Shown here: in pieces, positions 1 to 7,559 of the stretch
Layout of the letters: every line of letters begins with the position of its first letter
How positions within the stretch are numbered: the first letter of the stretch is position 1
Source: UBA2965 sp036526135
GTDB taxonomy: Bacteria > Pseudomonadota > Gammaproteobacteria > Pseudomonadales > Azotimanducaceae
NCBI GenBank assembly: GCA_036526135.1
Contig: DATCZA010000062.1
Coordinates: 1 to 34,039 of the forward strand
Reading direction: 5' to 3'
Length of the DNA stretch: 34,039 nt
Made by a program: the position numbers and the translations under genes
The notes under the pieces: generated by a model
Told to the model about the DNA's origin: nothing
The model's input: only the letters and a program-made list of their open reading frames with translations
Databases searched by the model: none

Positions 1-270
1 GATGTGGTCGCCGTAGTTGAGCCCGATGGCGAGTATCTTTCCCGGTGTCAGCACCGGCGGGTGGAGCGTCACCTGATCGAGCGGCACGGTGTCAGCGGCC
101 GCTTCAGCGGCCTCGTGTGCGGCCTTCATGGCAGCGTCCCCGGCATGCAGAAGACCCAGCATCGTCTCCGGGATCCCGTCCGAACCGCTCAGATCCGCTA
201 TCCCGCCGTCCCGCACGGCGCCGAGTCGGGGTTTCGGATTCTCTGTCGTGGAAAAACTAACTAGCTTCAT
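1..270 (-). CDS. Fumarylacetoacetate hydrolase family protein, N-terminal part (runs off window)
   Basis: Reading leftward from ATG at 270, 90 codons stay open to the window edge. The start follows a GAGGA stretch. The peptide begins MKLVSFSTTE, passes through an Ala-rich segment and reaches KILAIGLNYGDHI, which is the signature entry into the FAH catalytic fold (compare K-I-x-x-x-G-x-N-Y-x-x-H). Family members hydrolyse or decarboxylate acyl-pyruvates and related ring-cleavage products using a divalent metal. The metal-binding Glu/Glu/Asp residues lie beyond the window, so the exact reaction cannot be assigned. It sits 47 bp downstream of the anchored GST and appears to be the third gene of a leftward unit with the dioxygenase remnant, which fits a role in meta- or gentisate-type aromatic breakdown. 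Family assignment is firm; substrate is inference. Confidence 0.8.
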   Translation of the reverse strand, partial: MKLVSFSTTENPKPRLGAVRDGGIADLSGSDGIPETMLGLLHAGDAAMKAAHEAAEAAADTVPLDQVTLHPPVLTPGKILAIGLNYGDHI

Positions 271-317
271 GGTGTCCTCGCTTTCGTGATTGTCGTGTCT
301 GATGGATGGCCGCGCGT

Positions 318-1370
318 TCAGGTGATCGTCTCGATCAAGGCGAAGCGCAGCACGGGGTTGTTCTGCTTTGCGGCCACGAGCCTGGCGGTACCGCGTTCGA
401 TCGCCTCGCCCCGGCAGGCGACGATTGCCGACTGATAGCTCGGGCGCGTCTGCAGCGCGCGCCAGTAGGCGGCCACCCGGGGGCGCCGGCCTGACACCAG
501 CACGTCGAGCCAGTCAGCCTCGCGCAGGCGCTCCAGGATGGCCATCATGCCGATGTCGGCGAGGCTGAAGTGCTCGCCGACGATCCAGGGCCCGCCGCTG
601 TCCTTCAGGGTCGCTTCCAGGTCATCGAGGTGGCGGTGCATGGCGTCGCGGCTGGCCTGGACCACGCGGAGCAGTGGCTTTGCGCTGGTCAGGCTGTCGA
701 TGCCGTATAGCTTGATGATCATGAGGATGAAGGCGCGCCGCTTCAGTCGGTGAAAGAGCAGGCCCTCGAGAACCCGCCGCAGCGGGATCCGTTCGAGCAT
801 GGTCGCGAACAGGGGGAGCGTCAGACCGGGGACGGCATTGCCGGCGGTCTGGTGAACCGCGCCGACGGGGTCGTCGCCGATGAGCGACGTCTTGCGCACC
901 CAATCGTCCATCTGACGGCGCTGGTCAGGGTCGGCGGGAACCAGGCGGTGGGGGTCGTCGCTGCGGGCCGCGGCGAAGGCGATCTGCGCGTGAGATTCGT
1001 ACACCGGGTGCCCCTCATGCACGAGCACGGGAACAAGCCCGGCAGGATTCACCTTCAGGAACTCCCGGGAGACGTTCTCGTAACGGCCGGTCTCGATGAG
1101 GTCGATGTGGTGGCTTTCATAGTCGATGGACAACTCGCTCAAACACGCCCGCGTCTTCTTCGAGCAGAGCGACAGGTTGTTGTGGTACAGCTCCCAGGCT
1201 TGCCGGTGGGGGAGGGTGATCTCCTCGTGCAGGCCGCCGGGCATCGCGCGCGTTCGCCGCTGCCGGCGCTCCCACACGTACCAGCCGGCGACGAGCACCA
1301 GGACGAGCACCAGGGCGAGCACCAGGACGAGCACCAGGAAGGTACCGAAGATCAGACCGCCCGGCAGCAC
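318..1370 (-). CDS. Glutathione S-transferase with N-terminal membrane anchor
   Basis: 350 residues from a GTG start. Residues 7-33 form one very hydrophobic segment built largely of Leu-Val repeats, followed by a basic stretch (ERRQRRTR, 34-41), so the protein should be anchored with its enzyme domain in the cytoplasm. The thioredoxin-like GST_N domain follows: LCSKKTRACLSEL at 68-80, the cis-Pro loop GLVPVLV (Pro114), and the glutathione-binding YESHAQI (Glu125-Ser126). A helical GST_C domain fills the rest. GST enzymes in aromatic operons isomerise or open glutathione adducts of ring-cleavage products, and the neighbours fit that. The start is uncertain: GTG 1370 lacks a clear ribosome site, while ATG 1419 has one (AGGG) but is in another frame and stops at 1372. 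A frameshift near 1372, or a start further downstream, is possible. GST family firm, anchor likely. Confidence 0.72.
   Translation of the reverse strand: MLPGGLIFGTFLVLVLVLALVLVLVLVAGWYVWERRQRRTRAMPGGLHEEITLPHRQAWELYHNNLSLCSKKTRACLSELSIDYESHHIDLIETGRYENVSREFLKVNPAGLVPVLVHEGHPVYESHAQIAFAAARSDDPHRLVPADPDQRRQMDDWVRKTSLIGDDPVGAVHQTAGNAVPGLTLPLFATMLERIPLRRVLEGLLFHRLKRRAFILMIIKLYGIDSLTSAKPLLRVVQASRDAMHRHLDDLEATLKDSGGPWIVGEHFSLADIGMMAILERLREADWLDVLVSGRRPRVAAYWRALQTRPSYQSAIVACRGEAIERGTARLVAAKQNNPVLRFALIETIT
1291..1338. repeat. 12-bp tandem repeat, 4 copies, inside the GST gene
   Basis: Four head-to-tail copies of ACGAGCACCAGG; the third copy has G as its first base, the others are identical. On the minus strand each unit encodes Leu-Val-Leu-Val (one copy Leu-Val-Leu-Ala), producing most of the predicted transmembrane helix of the GST. 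Because the unit is a multiple of three, gain or loss of a copy would change helix length by four residues without breaking the frame. Confidence 0.9.
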
Positions 1371-1371
1371 T

Positions 1372-1419
1372 TCAGGTCTCTGCAGCCCGTTGGGTCGATA
1401 TCTCGCGCGCGCTGGTCAT
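1372..1419 (-). other. 15-codon frame preceding the GST gene; leader or displaced true start
   Basis: ATG at 1419 is preceded by AGGG at good spacing and reads 15 codons (MTSAREISTQRAAET) to TGA at 1374-1372, one base before the GTG used for the GST. It sits 9 bp after the apparent ancestral stop (TAG, 1431-1429) of the dioxygenase remnant, exactly where a downstream operon gene would start. It is either a coupling leader peptide or the original N-terminus of the GST, separated from it by a one- or two-base frameshift. Confidence 0.3.
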
Positions 1420-1428
1420 GACGTTTCC

Positions 1429-1671
1429 CTAAGGCGCTCCTTCCGGTCCTCAGTGAGACCCCAAAGCCACGTCCACCGGCCATTTTTCGGATCCGGAGGA
1501 TGCGTTGAACAGATCGCCGTCCGTAAAGTGCTCCATGGTAAAGCCGTTGGGATCTTTCCAGTAGTCGAACACCTGGCTGCCCAGCCGCCGCCGGGAAGAT
1601 CGAGAGCGCGCCTGCCGGTTCAGGTCGGGGACCCGAAAGCGCGCGTAGAGTTTGTCGGTCATGCCGGACAC
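1429..1671 (-). pseudogene. Remnant of a VOC-family extradiol ring-cleavage dioxygenase
   Basis: A GTG start at 1671, preceded by GAGGAGG, opens MSGMTDKLYARFRVPDLNR, which resembles the beginning of VOC (vicinal oxygen chelate) dioxygenases. After about 20 residues the sequence becomes low-complexity (RQARSRSSRRR) and then resumes as LGSQVFDYWKDPNGFTMEHF and TDGDLFNASSG, the typical C-terminal end of this family; the MEHF Glu region carries the last metal ligand. The family is usually near 300 residues; only 74 remain, so roughly 200 or more residues are missing. The frame stops at TGA 1452-1450 after LGSH; replacing this TGA by Trp continues as WGPEGAP to TAG 1431-1429, which matches the family ending. 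Two lesions therefore appear: an internal deletion and a Trp-to-stop change. The missing part contains most metal ligands, so it should be inactive. Confidence 0.7.
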
Positions 1672-1693
1672 GGCGACCTCCTCGATGAAAACT

Positions 1694-1740
1694 TGACGAA
1701 TGACGAGTGATTTATAGAATAACTCGTCAAATGACAAGGT
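1694..1740. promoter_or_regulatory. Divergent promoter with probable TetR operator
   Basis: An exact 8-bp inverted repeat, TGACGAGT at 1701-1708 and ACTCGTCA at 1722-1729, is separated by 13 bp (29 bp overall). It sits in an AT-rich patch in otherwise GC-rich DNA, between the TetR gene and the divergent dioxygenase remnant. TTGACG (1694-1699) with TAGAAT (1715-1720) could serve the rightward gene, though its 15-bp spacing is short. TTGTCA with TATAAA on the minus strand could serve the leftward set. Binding of the neighbouring TetR protein here is inference from position and symmetry. Confidence 0.65.
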
Positions 1741-1750
1741 TTTGCCGTCC

Positions 1751-2398
1751 ATGCCGAATCAAAGCCATCGCGGGCCGGTTCAGGAACGGGCCCAGGTCAC
1801 CCGGGATCGGTTGCTCGACGCCGCCGTGCGCTGTTTTGCCGCGGCGGGTTACGAGGGGTCTTCCACGCGACAGATCGAGGCCTCTGCCGGGGTCAAGCGT
1901 GGTCTGATCGCCTACCACTTCGGGACGAAGGAGGCGCTGTGGAAGCAGGCGGTGACCTGGTGGTTCGGCCAGGCCCCGCACATGTTGCGGGTTCGCGTCT
2001 CCGGGCAAGGTGGCTCGGACCCGGCAGCACAGCTTCGCGCGCTCATTACCGGCTTCGTGCGCTTCTCGGCGAGCTTCCCCGAGGCCAACCGGCTCATGAT
2101 CCGCGAGGGCATGGACGACGACTGGCGGCTACAGTGGCTCGCAGAGCACATCGTCGGGCCCTGGTACGAGCGTTTGGGCGCCGCGTTCGAGGAAGCCCGA
2201 TCCGCAGGGGCCGTGCGCAACGTCCCCTTCGTTCACTTCTATTACATACTCACGGGGGCGGGATCCCTTCTCTTCTCCATGGCTCCCGAGGCCGAGCGCC
2301 TTGCAGGCATCGATCCGTACGACGACGATGTGGTGCGCAGACACGCCGAAGTCATTGCGGATCTGCTCATTCCTGGTAGCGGGGAGCACGCACATTGA
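1751..2398 (+). CDS. TetR/AcrR family transcriptional regulator
   Basis: 215 residues from ATG 1751, with AAGG about 10 bp upstream; a TTG nine bases earlier is possible but too close to that site. Residues 16-65 form the TetR DNA-binding domain: RDRLLDAAVRCFAAAGYEG, then STRQIEASAGVKRGLIAYHF with the recognition helix and the usual Y-H-F-x-x-K ending. The C-terminal part is an all-helical ligand-binding domain ending near LLIPGSGEHAH. Such proteins usually repress adjacent genes and release DNA on binding a pathway compound. Its position, divergent from the dioxygenase remnant and overlapping the hydroxylase gene by four bases, suggests it controls both directions through the 1701-1729 inverted repeat. 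It is the only recognisable transcription factor in the window. Confidence 0.9.
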   Translation: MPNQSHRGPVQERAQVTRDRLLDAAVRCFAAAGYEGSSTRQIEASAGVKRGLIAYHFGTKEALWKQAVTWWFGQAPHMLRVRVSGQGGSDPAAQLRALITGFVRFSASFPEANRLMIREGMDDDWRLQWLAEHIVGPWYERLGAAFEEARSAGAVRNVPFVHFYYILTGAGSLLFSMAPEAERLAGIDPYDDDVVRRHAEVIADLLIPGSGEHAH

Positions 2399-3945
2399 GC
2401 AGCTACGACGTCGCCATTGTGGGCATGGGGCCGGTGGGCGCTGCCGCCGCCATCCTCTTCGCGGACGCGGGCCTGAAAGTCATCGCCTTCGAACGCGACG
2501 CGCACGTCTACCCGCTGCCGCGGGCCGTCGCCCTGGACGGCGAGGTGGTTCGCGGCTTTCAGCGGGTGGGGCGGGCCGGCGAGCTCGCCGCTCTGCTGCA
2601 GCCGGTTCGGCCCGGCGAGCGGGCCGGGTTCGCGAACTCCCGGCTCGAGTGGCTCTTTGGCCAGCCTTACGCCACGTTCGGGGTCAACGGCTGGCAGCCC
2701 ATCTCCATGTTCGATCAGCCGGAGCTGGAGGCGCATCTCCGCCGGTTGGCGATGGACCACTCCGGGGTGACTGGGTGCCTTGAGGTCCAGGTCGAGACCT
2801 TCGAAGAAACCGGTGGGCAAGTCGCCATTCGCGCGCGGCAGGCGGACGGCGCGCTTTCCGAGACGAGCGCCCGGTTCCTGGTCGCCTGCGACGGCGCGGC
2901 GAGCGGCGCGCGCCGGGCCCTGGAGATCGGCTGGCGCGACCTGGGCTACGATCACGACTGGCTGGTGGTGGACGTCGTGCTGAAAGACGGGCACACCCTG
3001 GGTTTGGATACGCTGCAGGTCTGCGACCCCGACAGGCTGTCCACCTACATCGCGACCAAGGACCCTTTCCGGCGCTGGGAGTTCAAGCTCAATCCCGGCG
3101 AGACCCGGGAGGAGATGCTAGAGCCCGAGAGGATCCGCGAGCTGATCGATCCGTGGACACCACGGGGCACCTACGAAATACGGCGCAGCGCCGTGTATCA
3201 GTTTCACGCCGCCACCGCTGAGACCTGGCGAAAGGGTCGCGTGCTGCTCGCGGGGGACGCCGCCCACCAGACCCCGCCCTTTCTGGGTCAGGGGCTGAAC
3301 GCCGGAATGCGCGACGTGATCAATCTGGCCTGGAAGCTCCCGTTGGTCTTGAGCGGTGCGGCAGACGAAGGTCTCCTGGATTCCTATCAGGCGGAACGGG
3401 GGGCTCATGCCGCCGACCTGGTGGAATGGGCGGTGGCCATCGGCAAGCTCATGGAGCATCTGGCCGCCGTGGAAGCGGCACAAAGGGTGGGGCGGAAGCC
3501 GCCTGAAGTGCCGGACGGCAACCGCGCGTCCGGCTACGGCCAGGGTCGGGAAGCACCGCCCCTGCGCGACGGCGTGGTGATGGTGGATCAGGTGAGCGAG
3601 GATGGCTCCACGGGCTATCTTTTCCGCCAGCCTGCGGTGCGGGATGCCGATGGGGAGGAGTATCTCCTGGATGATCGGCTGGGTGCCGGCTTCGCGTTGG
3701 TTGCCAGGTCCGAGGCCGATCTGGCCATGAGCGAGGCATCCCGGGCCATCGTGGACGCCCTCGGCATGTCGACCACGACCCTGGAGGGGCTCGAAGCCAC
3801 CCGGGGACGCTTCGACAGGCTCTTCGAAGGCTCGGCCGCTGCCGTGGTGCGACCCGACCGCTACGTGTTCGGACACACCTCGCAATCCTTGAGCCTGGAT
3901 GCTCTCCTCGGGGAGCTGGCAGCAAGGCTGGGCCTGCGGCTCTAG
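2395..3945 (+). CDS. FAD-dependent phenol-type hydroxylase, MhpA-like
   Basis: 516 residues. The start is TTG 2395, whose TTGA overlaps the TetR stop codon, with GGGGAG upstream; translation is probably coupled. Residues 5-34 are the FAD-binding Rossmann motif (VAIVGMGPVGAAAA), ending in an acidic residue (FERD). LVACDGAASGAR is the conserved DG motif, and RVLLAGDAAHQTPPF (Gly287-Asp288) is the GD motif that contacts FAD ribose. Overall layout and the C-terminal thioredoxin-like end match 3-(3-hydroxyphenyl)propionate hydroxylase (MhpA) and related group A monooxygenases, which ortho-hydroxylate phenols with NAD(P)H and O2 to give catechols. The product would suit the extradiol dioxygenase whose remnant lies on the other side of the regulator. 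Family is secure; the exact phenolic substrate is not. Confidence 0.85.
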   Translation: MSSYDVAIVGMGPVGAAAAILFADAGLKVIAFERDAHVYPLPRAVALDGEVVRGFQRVGRAGELAALLQPVRPGERAGFANSRLEWLFGQPYATFGVNGWQPISMFDQPELEAHLRRLAMDHSGVTGCLEVQVETFEETGGQVAIRARQADGALSETSARFLVACDGAASGARRALEIGWRDLGYDHDWLVVDVVLKDGHTLGLDTLQVCDPDRLSTYIATKDPFRRWEFKLNPGETREEMLEPERIRELIDPWTPRGTYEIRRSAVYQFHAATAETWRKGRVLLAGDAAHQTPPFLGQGLNAGMRDVINLAWKLPLVLSGAADEGLLDSYQAERGAHAADLVEWAVAIGKLMEHLAAVEAAQRVGRKPPEVPDGNRASGYGQGREAPPLRDGVVMVDQVSEDGSTGYLFRQPAVRDADGEEYLLDDRLGAGFALVARSEADLAMSEASRAIVDALGMSTTTLEGLEATRGRFDRLFEGSAAAVVRPDRYVFGHTSQSLSLDALLGELAARLGLRL

Positions 3946-3963
3946 CCTCTACTGCGGCGCCGT

Positions 3964-3977
3964 AGGCCCCCCGGCCT
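3964..3977. terminator. Weak hairpin between convergent genes
   Basis: AGGCC, a four-C loop and GGCCT can pair into a 5-bp stem in the 34-bp gap between the convergent hydroxylase and adaptor genes. There is no T-run on either side, so intrinsic termination is doubtful. Confidence 0.2.
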
Positions 3978-3979
3978 CG

Positions 3980-5188
3980 TCAGCCTCTGCCGGTGATCCG
4001 GACGCCGTCGATCACGCGGTTGCTCGGATGCAGAACCACCCGGTCTCCCCGGGCAAGACCGCTGACGATCTCGGCCACCATCCCGTTGCGGTGGCCGACG
4101 ACGACCTCGCGCAGGGCGGCGCGGCCGTCGTCGTCGACGAACACGGCCCACCGCTGATCGTCGCGAAACAGCGCCGTCAGCGGTATCGCGAGCACCGCGT
4201 CTTGCTCCCACAGCACCACGCGCACGTCGACCTGATAGCCGTGACCCAGGCGCGACCACTCGTTGCGCGGGCTCGTGAAATCCACGATCACGTTCACCCG
4301 CTGCTCCTCGATCCCCAGGGCCGACGTCTTGCGGAACCCGAAGGGCTCGATGCGCCGCACGTGGCCGACCAGGGCGGACTCGCCGCCCCAGCGCTCGATG
4401 ATGACCCGCTGCCCGGGCTCGATCTGAACCGCGTCGGCGGACAGAAAATCCACCACGATCTCCAGGTCGCCCGGGTCGCCGATCTCCACGAGCGCTTCGC
4501 CTGCGGTCACGATCCGCTCGCTCGGGTTGACGATCTGCAGCACCTGGCCGCTCACCGGCGCGGTCACGTCCACGCAGTCGCACTCATCGGTTCTGGTTCT
4601 CGATTGCGCGGGCGAGATCAGCAGCGCCTCTGCCTGCTGAAGCTCGTAGGTGCGCATCTGCACCGCGGCCTGGGCCGTGCTCAGGGCGGCCCGCCTCGCC
4701 TTGTAGGCGCGCTCGGCCGCCTCGGCGTCGCGGACGGAGATGGTGCCCTTGGCGATCAGTTCCCGGGCCCGGTGGAACTCGGCGTCGGCGTACTCGAACT
4801 CTGCCCGCGCTTCCTCGACTCGCGCCTTTGCCAGGGTGAGCGCAGAGACTGCCGCCTGCCGCGCGGCGCGGGCCTGGGCCTCCGTGCGCGGGTCGAGAAA
4901 GGTCGGATCGGCCGGCTCGATGCGGGCCAGGACGGTTTCGTCGGCAAGGACCGGGTCGCCGACATGGGCATCGATGCGGCGCAGCCGGCCGGCGACGGGA
5001 GCGGACAGCACGAAGACGTCGTGAACGCGCGTCTCACCTTCCTCGTCGGCGGTGACCTCCATGGGCGCCGGAATGACCGTGATCAGGTCCACGGTCACCG
5101 GTCTGGGCATGAATGCGATCGTCAGGCCGACGGCCACGGCGATGGCGACGACGGACCAGACCAGTATCCGCTTGGCGTTGGCGTTCAT
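3980..5188 (-). CDS. HlyD-family periplasmic adaptor subunit
   Basis: 402 residues from ATG 5188, which follows GGGAG and lies 2 bp after the permease stop. Residues 8-26 form a single N-terminal membrane anchor. A beta-rich segment follows (VFVLSAPVAGRLRRIDAHVG), being the first half of the lipoyl-like domain, then a long Ala/Glu/Arg-rich helical hairpin at about residues 85-200, then the second lipoyl half (VTAPVSGQVLQI) and a beta-barrel and membrane-proximal region to the end. Such adaptors link an inner-membrane transporter to an outer-membrane channel. Being the last gene of the ATPase-permease-adaptor unit, it should partner the FtsX-type permease, as in MacA-MacB. No TolC-like gene is present, so a channel would be encoded elsewhere. 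Substrate unknown. Confidence 0.85.
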   Translation of the reverse strand: MNANAKRILVWSVVAIAVAVGLTIAFMPRPVTVDLITVIPAPMEVTADEEGETRVHDVFVLSAPVAGRLRRIDAHVGDPVLADETVLARIEPADPTFLDPRTEAQARAARQAAVSALTLAKARVEEARAEFEYADAEFHRARELIAKGTISVRDAEAAERAYKARRAALSTAQAAVQMRTYELQQAEALLISPAQSRTRTDECDCVDVTAPVSGQVLQIVNPSERIVTAGEALVEIGDPGDLEIVVDFLSADAVQIEPGQRVIIERWGGESALVGHVRRIEPFGFRKTSALGIEEQRVNVIVDFTSPRNEWSRLGHGYQVDVRVVLWEQDAVLAIPLTALFRDDQRWAVFVDDDGRAALREVVVGHRNGMVAEIVSGLARGDRVVLHPSNRVIDGVRITGRG

Positions 5189-5190
5189 TT

Positions 5191-7557
5191 CTACTCCCGG
5201 GTCTTGAGCACTTCTATCATGTTCAGGCGGTCGACGCGTCGGCGAACGAGGGCCGCGGACAGCGTCGTGGCCGCCAGCGCGATGAGCACGGCTATGCCGT
5301 ACGTGGACGGATCGATGGTCAGGGGCACGCGGAACAGCTCGGTATTGAAGGCGGCGGCGATCAGCTGGGAGAGGAGTCGGCCGAGCAGGCAGCCCAGCGG
5401 CAGGGCGGCCACGATGAGCAGCGCCACCTCGCCCAGGAGGATGTAGGACGTCTCCCCTCGGGTGAAGCCGAGCACCCGCAGGGTAGCCAGCTCGCGCCCC
5501 CTTTCCGACAGAGCGATACGCACGCTGTTGTAGGCGACACCGAACCCGAGTATGCAGGCGAGGCTGGAAAACATGGTGATGAACACCATCAGATGCTCCA
5601 CCACGTTGTCGTAGAAGGCGTCGATGGCCGCCTGGCGCAGCATCACCGCAGAGACCACGGGCAGCTTCTTGAGCTCGGCGTACAGCCTGGACTCTTCGAG
5701 GCGGTCGATGCGCAGGTTCGCGTACTCCACGCTCGGGCGTTCCTTGAGCAGGCGGTTGAGCGCGTCGATGTGGATGTAGGCCGGCATGGCGATGTAGGTT
5801 TCCACCACCTCGACGACGGGCAGCTGAACGTTGGGCCGCCGTCCCTCGAGCACGTTTACCCAGATCCGGTCGCCCACGCCCACGCCCAGCTTCTCCGCCA
5901 GGGTGATGCCCAGCACCAGGCCTTCGGGCGGCGTCGGAATCTCCACGCCCCGCGCGTCGTCGTAGATCGGCTGCAGCTGCGCGCCGTCGGCGACGCCCGT
6001 CAGCGCGCCGCGGTGGGTTACCGCTCCTCGGGATAGGTCTGCGCTGACGATGCGCATGGGCTCTGCTGCCAGCACCCCCGGGAGCTGCTCGATGTCGTGC
6101 ATCACCGTGGCGGACCGGGTATCCGCAAGCCCGATCATCACGTGCTGGCGCTGGGCCTGAAAGAAGTAGCTCTGCGCCAGGTAGTTCAGGGAGTCGTTCC
6201 ACTGCAGCGCGAGGACCAGCAGGGCGACCGAAGCGGCGATCCCGGTGGTGGTCAACGCGGCGCGGCCGGGCCAACGGGCGATGTTGCGCAGAACGATGCG
6301 GGTTGGCTGGTCCAGCCAGCGGCCGAAGCGCGAGTGGGCGAGCCGTCCCCGTCGAAACGTGGGTGGCGCCGGCGGCTGCATGGCCTGGGCCGGGGGCAGA
6401 CGGGTCGCCCGGCGGACGCTGCTCATGGCACCTGCGAGCGCTGCCAGCAGGCTCAATGCCGACGCGATGGCGAACGCGCTCGGGCTCGGCCGATAGAGGA
6501 GCAGGGGGAAGCGGAATACTTCGGCGTACATCTGCGTGTTGAGACGGCCGAACCAGCCGCCGACGAACAGGCCCACGACGATGCCCACCACGGCCATGCC
6601 CAGCACCAGCTTCGTGTAATGAAAGCCGACCTCGAAACTCGTGTATCCGAAGGCCTTCATCAGCCCGATCTGGGCTCTTTCCGTGTCGATCAGCCGGGTG
6701 AGCACCATGTTGGTCAGGAAGGCGGAGACCAGCAGAAATATGCTCGGAAGAATGCGCGATATCGTGGCCAGCTGGTCGATCTCGTTCATGACGAACCAGT
6801 TCGACATCTGGTTGGCGCGGGCGACGGCGCCGATGCCCCCGTACTGCTCGAGCAGCCGATCGAGCTGCGTGATCACGCCTTCCGGCCTGGTTCCGCGGGT
6901 GAGCTGCAGGGAGATGTTGTTGAACGCGTCCTTGAGGTCGAAGGCGGCGGCGAGCGCCTTGCGGTTCATCCAGATCACGCCGAAGCGCTCGTCGTCGGGC
7001 ATCAGAGCGCCGGGCCCCAGGCTGTAGATGAACTCGGGAGAGAGAGCGATCCCCGTCACGCGGAGCAAGCGGCGCTTTCCGTTCAGCACCGCCACCAGGG
7101 AGTCGCCGGGCGTGAGCCCATGAGCTTCGGCGAACGGCTCGTTGACGACCACCTCGTCATGCTGGCCTGGCTCGACATGCCTTCCGGCACGCAGCGCGAG
7201 CTGGTTCAGCAGCGGCGGGCCGCTTTCGGGTAAGGAAACGAACTGGCCCATCACCGGTTCCGGGAAGTGGAGGACGTCCAGCGTTGCGAACTTGACGATG
7301 CGGGTCTGCACCGTCTGCACGCCTTCGATCTCGCGAATCCTGTCTGACAAAGGCTCCGGCGCCCGTTTGACCCCGGCGAACACGTCCGCCAGGCGGTAAC
7401 GCTCGTAGTAGGCGTCGGTGGTCTCGCGAAGGGCCTCGAGGGTGGACAGGGCCATCACCAGCACCGCCACCCCGGATGCGATGACCAGGCCGACGGCGAT
7501 GACCTGTCCTTTCATGTGGACGAGGTCGCGGAGCACCTTCGTATCGAGCGCCCGCAC
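5191..7557 (-). CDS. FtsX/MacB-type ABC transporter permease, two-module
   Basis: 788 residues from GTG 7557, 2 bp after the ATPase stop. The protein has an N-terminal membrane helix (about 19-38), a large periplasmic domain, a first FtsX core of three helices (about 265-370, including ILPSIFLLVSAFLTNMVLT), another helix near 425 with a second periplasmic domain, and a C-terminal FtsX core from about residue 660 to the end. Each FtsX core is followed by a cytoplasmic loop with the family motif (AQIGLMKAFGYTSFE; ELATLRVLGFTRGE). This duplicated arrangement matches permeases annotated as putative ABC transport systems (YbbP/LolCE-like) more than the single-module MacB. These drive lipids, lipoproteins or hydrophobic small molecules out of the inner membrane without forming a classic channel. 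Confidence 0.87.
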   Translation of the reverse strand: MRALDTKVLRDLVHMKGQVIAVGLVIASGVAVLVMALSTLEALRETTDAYYERYRLADVFAGVKRAPEPLSDRIREIEGVQTVQTRIVKFATLDVLHFPEPVMGQFVSLPESGPPLLNQLALRAGRHVEPGQHDEVVVNEPFAEAHGLTPGDSLVAVLNGKRRLLRVTGIALSPEFIYSLGPGALMPDDERFGVIWMNRKALAAAFDLKDAFNNISLQLTRGTRPEGVITQLDRLLEQYGGIGAVARANQMSNWFVMNEIDQLATISRILPSIFLLVSAFLTNMVLTRLIDTERAQIGLMKAFGYTSFEVGFHYTKLVLGMAVVGIVVGLFVGGWFGRLNTQMYAEVFRFPLLLYRPSPSAFAIASALSLLAALAGAMSSVRRATRLPPAQAMQPPAPPTFRRGRLAHSRFGRWLDQPTRIVLRNIARWPGRAALTTTGIAASVALLVLALQWNDSLNYLAQSYFFQAQRQHVMIGLADTRSATVMHDIEQLPGVLAAEPMRIVSADLSRGAVTHRGALTGVADGAQLQPIYDDARGVEIPTPPEGLVLGITLAEKLGVGVGDRIWVNVLEGRRPNVQLPVVEVVETYIAMPAYIHIDALNRLLKERPSVEYANLRIDRLEESRLYAELKKLPVVSAVMLRQAAIDAFYDNVVEHLMVFITMFSSLACILGFGVAYNSVRIALSERGRELATLRVLGFTRGETSYILLGEVALLIVAALPLGCLLGRLLSQLIAAAFNTELFRVPLTIDPSTYGIAVLIALAATTLSAALVRRRVDRLNMIEVLKTRE

Positions 7558-7559
7558 AG

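Noticed and set aside
1291..1338. Tandem repeat as a CRISPR or attachment site
   Set aside because: The repeats are directly adjacent with no spacers and lie in coding sequence, encoding a Leu-Val helix.
3899..5446. Long open frame (515 codons) on the plus strand antisense to the adaptor and permease genes
   Set aside because: It is rich in His, Arg, Gly and Asp with no family motif and mirrors codon bias of the HlyD-like gene on the other strand. The opposite strand has clear domains, start sites and operon spacing.
5189..6274. Upstream extension of the adaptor frame into the permease gene
   Set aside because: The extension is out of frame with the permease, lacks sense composition, and the ATG at 5188 has a ribosome site and a typical membrane anchor.
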